Assembly: GCA_002633005.1 (NCBI GenBank)
Contig: NMRA01000092.1
Coordinates: 370,464-408,424 of the forward strand
Reading direction: 5' to 3'
DNA length: 37,961 bases
Source: Phoronis australis
Taxonomy: Eukaryota > Phoronida > Phoronidae
Under the pieces are notes generated by a model, which did not search any database, had not been told where the DNA came from, and was given only the letters and a program-made list of their open reading frames with translations. This document shows, in pieces, positions 22,563 to 32,700 of the stretch; positions within the stretch are counted from its first letter, which is position 1, and the number at the start of each line of letters is the position of its first letter. The translations under genes were made by a program, and so were the position numbers.

Positions 22563-23081
22563 TGTATGTATCCCATGCGCTTCGAGTTCCTAAGGTTCTT
22601 TCACTTTTTCGACAGATTTTTTAAATACTTCACTCAGACTGTTCACGTGGCGAATCACATCCTATAAGTATGCCACTTGCGCGTTAAGGTGCAAAAGAAA
22701 CAGTTTTAAATGGAACGATTTATTACTTGAACAGACATAACTAAGATGACAACAACGGTAACTGTGCATTGAACTTGTAACATCTCCGGAAAATAGTTAA
22801 ATAATAACACCGAAAAATCAGCGCCTGAGTTGCAGACGATATAATATTTAGCAATTGAAAACTGAGACAGAACTGTCATATAATTAACAGTCCTGTTCCA
22901 GATGTTTCATCTTTGTTATCTCTTTTCAAGTAATAAATTTATACTTTTCTTTTACTAGAGAAAACTTGTAACCTATTGCGCAAGATATATGATGTGATCC
23001 GTCACATGAACAGTCTGGGTGACGTATTTAATAAAAATCTGCCGAAAAATATAAGAACGAGTTCAAAACGTAAGGGATTAT

Positions 23082-23179
23082 CACAAAACGTACTTCGATT
23101 GGCGTAGATGAAGTAACATCCCGTGGAATAATGTCTTGTTGGATATTACTTCATCTACGCCACTTAGGTACGTTTTGTG
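23082..23179. mobile_element. Palindromic 98-bp hairpin element, copy 2
   Basis: Perfect 12-bp ends CACAAAACGTAC (23082-23093) and GTACGTTTTGTG (23168-23179). Inner arms GGCGTAGATGAAGTAA and TTACTTCATCTACGCC are also perfect. Both copies have GAAGTAA...TTACTTC arms and GTACGTTT ends, which defines a family about 0.5 kb upstream of the channel gene's first proposed exon. Confidence 0.65.
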
Positions 23180-23242
23180 TATTTACATTCCTATTTCGGG
23201 TTTCAAATCGCGCCATAATACTGCCAGACACAGAGAATTCTA

Positions 23243-23309
23243 CACGAGTTTCAGGTTTATAACATGGGCAAAACCTCTTGAAAATTGCGTCAAAATCCCG
23301 ATGCTATGC
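23243..23309 (+). repeat. Half copy of the 8248-8347 foldback family
   Basis: ACGAGTTTCAGGTTTATAAC then GGGCAAAACCTCTTGAAAAT and GCGTCAAAATC match the reverse complement of 8248-8347 with few differences. Only one arm is present. Confidence 0.55.
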
Positions 23310-23662
23310 CTATGTAATATTGTGTGCATTATGAATCGCGTCTGAAAGCAAATATGGAACACGCGCTCATAAACATGCTTGTAGACACTGAACGCGTGAG
23401 TTATGCATATGTTGGTAGAGAGAGGATTATGGTAAACTCATTACTATTTTCTGCTTAGGCGAAGTAGGCCTACATTCTCAGGAACATTTTCAAACGAACT
23501 AAGTTACCTGTCATGATCATAAACCGAGATGCACACAAGCAATGGTGGTGAAATACTCCCTTAATATTGAGATTTTCGATAGTGGCCGCCCTGTATGTAA
23601 ACGTTAGCTTTATAAGTAGTTTCTACATAAGCAGCACAAACACTAGACTACGTTTTACAGTG

Positions 23663-23734
23663 ATGAGTAGTTCACACGGCAACGAGTCGTTCCCGCAAGA
23701 GGACTTGGTAGAGGAGGTGAAAGAGGCGCGTTGG
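23663..23734 (+). CDS. pLGIC exon 1 (candidate first exon)
   Basis: ATG followed by 23 codons (MSSSHGNESFPQEDLV then EEVKEARW) and a strong donor GTAAGA at 23735, phase 0. The acidic, non-hydrophobic N-terminus is not a signal peptide. Alternatively the true start lies in an exon further upstream; CGTTTTACAG just before the ATG could be read as an acceptor. Confidence 0.4.
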
Positions 23735-26700
23735 GTAAGAGCGATAAATCTTACTCCTAAAGATATTCTATGAACGCATAGCTATGTCTATGACGCCTTC
23801 AGGGGACGTGAGTGTCTTTCATCCATTTAGTATATGCTGATATGATAGCAATCTTTTCGGCAAATTTAGTATTTGGTGTCTCAAACCTAATACGTCAATG
23901 ATTTTACAGGTCTCGCTGGTTCCATGCGTGCCGCAAGGTGGGGCGGTAGCCGCGCCAGCACGCAGGTATCACTTAAATTTTCTCGGGAATTTTTTTTACA
24001 CTAGCGTTTATGATTGGCTAGTCGAATTCTGAGGAGGTAGCGCTTTACGCAAACAAACTGGCAAGACTGATGGACTGAAGTGTAAATGTGGTCTGTTAGA
24101 CAAATCAGTGCTTAAAATTTATGTTCAGGAAATGTGAAGCCTAGAAATTGTGATTGCGCCTTTTCGGAATGCAGCTTTCTACTGTCGATGACTTTTGTTT
24201 ACGCTAGTGTCCTGTATTCATACAGTATGTATAACACAACGGTTAAATCGGCCAGATATGTGTTTATTGTACATGTGTGTGCTTCAAGCACGCGTCTCAT
24301 TCTTAACTCATTGCAGAAACGAAATAGTTGCTGCGACGCCACTTGCGTGACAAGGCTAAAAATCGTCCAAAGTCCGCCATTTTTTCACGGTGTTGTAAAG
24401 CTAACCAATGACGGCCGAGGTTACATCGACCAATGCTAAAGCGCGTGCCACTGCGTGATACCTGCGTGCTGGCTGGGCTAAGCACGCAGGGAACCAGCGA
24501 GTTTACAGGTCTGTCTCACCGGCCAACATGAAGACTACTGAGACAGCCCGCTAGCTGTATGAAAACTAACGTCCAATATTAACCTACATACATCGAAATT
24601 ACGATATATTAAAGAAATTTATATGCCGAAGTGATACGTTGAATGAAACTGCACGGAAATCGAGCCCTTCAAAAGAAAACTTAATCACTAGAAGATTTGA
24701 CGTTTTACTTCGCTTTAGTTGTCACTTCGCCATTTCCATTTCTCACCTACTGGTGAACTCGTGAACTATGATAGGCACATGACCTTTTGGCTGGTATTCG
24801 GGACACAACATTACCTTATGAGGTCAAAACTGNTCCAAAGCAATCCCGTCATTATTGCCAACACGAAAAACGGATTTGGTCTTTTGGGCATTTGAAGACT
24901 ATTTTAAATACGACAAATTTGTTAAGAATCGATGGCATAAAACGTGTAATAAGCATTACAAAAAGAAATAGGTTTCGCAAACCCCCCTCCCGACCTCCCC
25001 CCATTCGGTGCTATGCGCATCTACAATCGTGGTTCAGTTTGCGCAAATGTTTACAGCCGGACAAAATGTTGGGCCCCCCCTTGTGATATCCTAGATCCGC
25101 CACTGAAAGATAAAGGCGCCGGTATCCCGTTTTTAGAGCTACGGGAACACTTTTCCTTTTAGAACTACGGTGAAAGGTCCATAACAACTTGCCTGAACAA
25201 AAGTGTACGAATTGCATGAATATTTTGAAGCATTTGAACAGAATGTGGTTAGTGGGGATCAACTACTAACGACCTTCTTCAAAAAGATTTGTTTTGAAAG
25301 TGCGTAATATAGAGTAATACATTGTTATCTCTCGTGATTGCAGAAACTAACTAAAAACACCGGAGCTCTGGTAAGTATTCGTGGAAACGATGTTTTCAAC
25401 TGAATTCTTTATGAAACGTCCCGATCACCATACGGGAGTTATCAGATGTACTCTCGGGGATATCTCATTGAGTGGTCGTATATCTTTGCCGCGACCTCTA
25501 CCGATTAATTAGCTGAAGCTTCGCTCGGTGCTTTCCCACTGCACCGAAGTTTCCTTGAGTACCGAAGCTTCGGTTTTAAATATTACTATTTTCAGCGAAG
25601 CTTCGCATGCGGTTTAACTACGGGAGTTAACCTTTTCCCACTTACCGAAACTTTGTTCAAAGCGAAAGTTCGTCTCTAATTGGAAAGCACTGCTTGTTTT
25701 CTGCACTCTTCTCCGTCCATTATGCTTTGGGAATTACTTTTAAACTGTACTAATTTGGCAAGATGAACGATTTAAAAGTACCACTTTTATTGATGAAAAT
25801 AAGGTTCATAAATGTTTCTGTAACTTTATCGCAAACTACATGTGCACTTATTTGAATAGCTAAGTGCGCGGCGTGTGCGTGTACGTGTGCGTGCGTGCGT
25901 GTACGTGTGTGCGCGATTTATGGTCAATAACGTTATCTATTGTATTTACTTACATTCAAGAAAAAGATCTTTCACAAAAATGTTTTGCAGCAAGTAACCG
26001 AAATGACATGGAAGACAATGGGTGTTTTCCTTTCAGACACGAGTGAAGGTGAGGATCGAGTTCTCAAAAATTATCGACATAAACTGCAAAACGAACCAGT
26101 TCTGTGGCGACATCATGATTGAAGCTAGCTGGTTGGAGCCAGTACTGAGATACAGAAGCGAAGAGGTTCGTACTTCAACCTGCCTGTTGCCATATTACTT
26201 ATATAGCCTCCATGGCAACAGAAGTTGACGTAGAGGGTTCACGCACCATACGTTCACAAAAGTCACGAAAACGGGAAACGAGGCTGTTTTTTGCGAATTT
26301 GGTGGGATCAGGCAATTTTTAGCGATATATTACCATTACAGACGGGCCCTTCCAGCCACTCTACCACTTCTTGCACAGTCACTGGTAGCAAATCAATTTT
26401 TAATTTAGCCATTTTCTGTTTTAAAAACCAGTCTGGTTTTGTTTTCTTTCTCAGGTTGAAAATGATTTCTGGGGTTTATAAGATCAGGCCTAGAGTTCCT
26501 TGCCACGGTGGGTTTATTTCAGTCACCGAGGCAGTACGAAACAAAGAGTAAAAACTTTTTAACGTTGCTTTGCAAATATTTATGGGAACTTGAGAAAGCT
26601 CCACGAAATAATGAATCAACAGGGCACACAAATAGATGTGTCTTATCGTGTAACATTAAGCGAGTGCCATGAGCCATGGGGAAGTTAAGTATGCCTAAAT

Positions 26701-29700
26701 AACTTGAAATTTTTCTGAGTTGTTAGAGACATAATGGCTGCACTTGATCGACTTTATCGATTTCGCCAGGTCAATGGACTAAGATATCTGATTGGCTTAA
26801 AATCCGCAAGTCGTCATCGAGAACCAATAAGATGTCTTAGCCTTTTGACCCGGGAAACCTACGCCGTCCATTTAGTTGTACCAGTATTATTCCAATGGTA
26901 TTGTGTTTGAGCCTGCCTGGCGAAACTTTTGTGGCACACGGAGGCAATTCAGTACAACTGAAACATAACGGAAGCTTATCTATCTCTAACTCTATTGAAA
27001 CTGAGAGGAATAGTAAAGGAATTTCAAGTGTTTAGCTTGGCTCTTGACCGGACGATATGTGCCGCATTCTTTCTTACGCATATTTTTTTCGGAAACCAGT
27101 GGATTAAATTAGCTTTCAAGCCCCGTTTTTCAAAATGTTAATGAAACTTTATGAACTTTATTGAGAAATACACACATCTGGTAATGTATGAAGTGCTTAT
27201 AAATTATTAACCATTTTTTAATTTAGGAATTGACAGCTTTAGAAGAGAGATACGGTGAGATCTGGCATCCTCGATTGGTAATTCTAAATCTTGACAGAGC
27301 ACCTCAAACCGATGAGGTTTGGTATGAAATCGATTCATCGTCACAAATGACGCCAATCGTCACCCAAAAACGAAGACTGACGGCGGGAGTGTTCTATTTG
27401 AAGTTGAAGTTTCACTTATTTCCATTTGACTACCAGGTTTGTCAGTTTCAGTCTGATAAATATATTCAATACATGTATAGGAGACTAAGCCAGTGCTGGA
27501 TCTAAATTTTAGGGTGTCTTAAGTTTGAATGAGCCCCCTCTCAACAAGGAACAGTTGCGCAATAACATAGTCTGTCAAATTCACCTCCGGTATAACCCCT
27601 CTCCAGCCGACCGCCACCCTCTACTAGCATCGCCGCACCGACACTCGCCACCCCAGACGGACAACGCTACATATTACAGTCAATGCCAATGAATTTATAC
27701 TTATTTCAAAGTCCTATTTTGTGCACTACTTTTGACCACCATGTTGTGGGGTGTTGCAATTAAACTGGGACCTCAATTTCTAGTAGGAGCCTTACACAAC
27801 AACCCAACCTCGCCGACCAATATCATACCAATGGCTGCCATTTTGCGTACTTGCGAAACACTCGCCTTTCGCTCGCGTGATTTTGCGAGGCCTTGTGAAA
27901 TCTTGCTTTTCTCCCAAGAAACTTAGTCTATAGAACACTGTCCAGGTTACGATGAAATGATCGCTTACTTGCAGACAATAAGAAGTCATGTCGTTGCTTT
28001 TGATTTTGCTTCAGTTCTTTGTACGACTATTTCGCCAGCTCAGCTTTAAATTATGGATATCTTCAGGACATTGTTGTAAAGATGGTGTCGGAACTCTCAG
28101 CACGAGAAGTGTTACTGGACACCTCTTCAGATAGTCTGAGTGGGAAACGGAGCTCTGTGTCTTCTGAAGGGTTTCGTGATTTGGATGAATTCGCCTTGTT
28201 TGACACAGTGCGTGCTGAGGTAAATTTTAATTCGTTTCGCTAAAAGCTCCATTAAACTTCAACGAGCTCGAAAACAAACAAAACCATTCATACAATCAAA
28301 AATCCCAACGAATAACTAAACGACAGGATGGCGGGAAGACAACGAATAACAACGAATTCAAAGAGACTACCTAATTAACTTGCATTCTCTAGGCCAATTC
28401 GTCAAAGTGTGACGGCTCCTCATTTCATTAGCATTTCGACCGGTTTAGCTGACTAACAACAAAAGGCTGGCACACTGGGATATGTGTTCGATTCCTGTAC
28501 TCAAAGTCGTGGGTTAGAGTCCCACTAGGACACATTGATTAGGCCCTTGAGTCAGGTCTCAAGCTCCTGAGATCGGGTTTAACTATTTATTAAAATTTAT
28601 TATTATTATTTATTATGTACCGAGTAATATATCAGAGATACGTCGCGTCCCAAACTCGTTACCAAAGATGGAAGGAGACCGAGGTAGGTGATGTATAAGG
28701 TCATTCATTTTCACGAAATACACTTGCAAGGAACAGGTAGACAATACAAAATAAGATGGGCAATAAAAAGCGCCGACCACATGGGGGTAGGAGGAAATTC
28801 CGAAATGGCGGAAGTAGAGGATTTGTAAAAATGGATTAGGACGTACGTCGAAGTGGCCGTCTCAAAGAAGTTGAACTGAAATCCGACATTGGATAACAAA
28901 GAAAATACCTAAGGCAAATGTCAATCATAGCCTATAAGAACGAAGAGCTTACCAAACTCAAGGCACGTGATAACCATAGTCCAATGAGAAGGCTGGGAAA
29001 GCGACGTGTAATAATCCTGCACAAAGGAATTTGTGAACTAGTCCGAAACGAAAAAAAGAGGAAAGGAGTAAGACCGATCCATATGCTCACATAAATTTAT
29101 TTAACGAGTGAAATAACATTGATGATCGTCATATGTCCCGAGAAATATATAAGTAATACGTGCGTCGCAAGCTCGTTACCAGAGATGAAAGTAGACTGAG
29201 GTAGGCTAAATAAGGTCATTTATTATGACGAAATACGATTACAAGGAATAAATAAATAATACAAAATAAGTAAATGAAAAATAATGATCTCTGGTGAGAT
29301 GGACAATAAAAAGCGCCACAAGAGACGTTGTAGACACATTTATTTAATTAAAGTATAAAAATACTTCCATGTGATCAGTGCAATAGCGGGCCCACCTGAA
29401 CGGACTACGCACGCCTGGTACAAAGTGTACGAGACCGCTTGCAATCAAATACTTTACACTGCCATGAAATGGTCTCATACTACTCCTTACCGTGATAGAA
29501 TTTCATAATTTCATTTTTGTTGATAACCAGAACAGCTGTCACTCAAGAAAACGCATCAGAATTTATTGGGACTGGCCAGCCCTGAGATTACGATTTCGAA
29601 AACGGCTCATGCATGCATTGCCTTTGACTTGAGGTGGTGACGGAAATAGAATCCTAACACGATAAAGAATATTGTGAGAGCAATTTAAAGGGGGTTAATT

Positions 29701-32700
29701 ACCTAATTCGAGGCTCGTTTTTAGCTAGCTAAATAAGGCGAAACGCAGCTTTAAATAGCCTTAATAAACCAATGGACGCAAGAAACAACAAAAAAATGAA
29801 TGGAATGACAAACATTTTTCTGAGCCTCACTGTACAGTCATACTGACATTAAAACGATTATAGTAATTATCACACACAACGTAAAGCTGGGCAAACAAAT
29901 CCTACTACAACACCATAAGTTGTACACAGGGGAAAGGAAGCATTGACAAACACCTGGCAAGACAAATGTTACGTTACCAAAGATTCGACTTCAGTGGTCT
30001 TTAGTTTAGAGAAGGAGGTTGACGTTTGTTAGAACTAAAAAATAAATTTGATGAAGGAGAGCATCTCATAAAGAGGTGAAAGGGGTACAATAATCACCAG
30101 TGTTGCTGGAGTACAGACCTGGATGTAGTTTCTTGAACAAATCAGTGGTGACATTCAGAAGAAAAGGAAATTGTATGTGCCAACCATTCATGTTGAGCGC
30201 GAGTTGGTTGCTAAACGCTTTGGACAAGAATTACAAATGATAAAGTTGCATTGTTGGTCAAAAGTGTCGATCTAATTGCAACACGTTTTTTCTTAGCTGA
30301 GGGCGCACGAGGTATACGGAGAGAGTTATGAGACCCAACCGATCACAGCCCCAACTGAGTGTAAGGCTCTTAAGAAAAGGCTCTTATCTTTAGACAAGAT
30401 CAAACGACTGAGAAAGTACGAAGTCAGGTTCACGTGCTTCGTGTCAAGAAATCATGCGTTCTGGATTACGAACACTTTCAGCGTCTTGGTACGTTACCCA
30501 TGAATGCACACAAACATTCCAAGACCAACGGCGAAGGTTTATCAATAAACTTCTAATACATCAATGAATTGTGTACGATAGTACCGGTATTCGAGAATTA
30601 TGTCAGACACAGGGTGCTCCGTCGAAATTGGAATCCTGGTGTGAAACAGGTATTCCGGAATCGAAAAGACATTCTCCTGTACCTTCAAAGCAGCTAAACA
30701 CGAACTCCGACCCTTAAAGCGCGAACCCCGGGGATCGGATTGGAAACCCGGACAATTTTTCAAATTTTCTGAGACGATGTCAGTAGCCTGAAACTTTGAG
30801 TTAAAACGTCTTCAAGTACTTTTCAGTTGTTTTCTGCATTTTTTATGAAAATTTGTCAATAATAAACCGTAACTCATATTGTATTTACTTTGTTATTTGA
30901 TTTTATATTATCGGTAAAACTCGTGCAACTTCTCTGTGAGCAAATTTCAACATAATCTACTCTCAACACGTTGTCGACCAGTTTTAAAGCAAATTCTAAG
31001 CACTTATATCGAACAAGGAAAATTCCAATCCTACAATATCTATAAAAAAATCCACATATGCTTCTTCCAAAATATTTATAAAGGCAGCTGAAAAGTCTCG
31101 AAGAATCCGGAAAATCGTCCACCACACGAGCAGCCATTTCTTTTTGTTCAATCTGTTGACTACACTGTACACGTTCGCGAGTAAAACAGGTTCTTAAGAA
31201 TCAACACTTTTTTACTAGAGGTTTGTCATAAGTTGTATAAAATTCTCATATAGTAAAACAACATATCACAACTTTTTAAAATAGGAAGATTTATTTTTTA
31301 TTAAAATGTGAAAATGATACAAGTCGTATGAACAAAAAGCACTTGAAAGGTACTAAGGTACAATTTTCCTGAGATTTAAATGTTTGACAGAAAATGCGTG
31401 AGTGGTGTTTTGGTCCCCGAGTGTCCTGTTCGATCCCAGAGGTTCTTCTTTTACAGGTCGGGGTTCGTATTTTTCGGGCTGGTTTGGTGTTTTGAAGGTG
31501 CGGGAGTCTGTTTTCGACTCGGGCGTTCCAATTTAGATGGAACACCACGAGACATAAACTATTCTATATCATGCATTATTAATTATGTCGAATGTAAGTC
31601 TCATTTATGTCAGACATAACTCGCATTGACGTCAGAAATAAGTACGATTTTTGTCACACATAAGTCGGATTTACGTCAGACATAAATCGGAATTATGTCG
31701 CACTGCGCCAACCGTAAATGTTATAGCTACAGGAATATGGGCATGACATACCTCAGTAATTGATAGAAAATGGTTGATTTAGTGGAGGAAAAAGTATGGC
31801 ATACGAGTGATTTACGCCAAAGTTGTTTGCGGAGGTGGGGCTTGGTGGAGTAGGTGATTTGTTGAACAAGACTGTAGATGACCGGGTAAATAGTAAATGG
31901 GTGGCGCGGCTACCGTGCGGGGGACCTCTTCCATTGTCTATGCATCAGTACAAAAAGTTAAATTACTTTTGGCTATTGCCATGCCTCTCATGTTAGTCAG
32001 TGCTTGATATGTAACGGCGCCAATTGCTCAGAATAGATCCCTGAACTTTTACCTGTAGTAGTCTCGCGCAATGAAGTTTGTCTCGCGCAATGAGATTAGC
32101 TCGTGTATCTCTCTAAGTCACGCTAAAGTGACAAAACTGTTACAGAATAATGCATTTTTTCCCTCTTTAAACAGGTATATGTTACGCCACCTAAGATTTA
32201 GGTAGGGAACCGGCCAGAGGTGATTATTTGTGTGATAGTTGACTTCGGGAAAGTCCTTTTGCCAGGAATTGCTGGATAACTGAGGCAAAGGACAGTTATT
32301 TCCATAAAAAATAAGTGTTACCGGGCGCCTCCAAAATTTCAAAATCGGTCCACATTTCGAGACTTCATTTGGCTGTGTCATGGCCTGCGTGAACTGGTTT
32401 TAATCGCTATCTGGGCGGTTGTTGTGACATATTGTCGCACTCGACACATATTGTAGCCTGGACGACATTGTATGTCGAGTGCGACATGATATACCATTAA
32501 CATTGACACATATCGTCGCCCGAGCGACAGCAGGTGTCGACGTTTATGGCATGTATTGTCACCCGAGCTACAATATGTGTCGAGTAGACAATGTAGGCTA
32601 TATCGCAACGATGGGTAGGCTCTTGTGCGAGGTATCTTTTGTAAAGTGAGAGTTGCAGTAGGCTTGTTGTGAATGATGGTGGAAGGCCTACCAAAAGCGT

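Noticed and set aside
24134-24439. 101-codon frame with hydrophobic start, considered as a signal-peptide exon for the channel
   Set aside because: It lies inside the 591-bp MITE with a target duplication and so is transposon sequence.
28010-28066. Alternative acceptor for exon 5 after TTTTGCTTCAG (~28017)
   Set aside because: Using it adds a stop codon (TAA in CAGCTTTAAATT) in the required frame. The acceptor ending at 28066 keeps phase 0 and joins FPFDYQ to DIVVK.
31380-31619. 79-codon frame with hydrophobic stretch, considered as an extra membrane exon of the channel
   Set aside because: It lies over a dispersed repeat that has an inverted copy at 30540-30770, and M1 is already completed by exons 6 and 7.
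31582-31702. Possible CRISPR-like array
   Set aside because: Units are contiguous 22-mers without spacers, in an intron of an animal gene.
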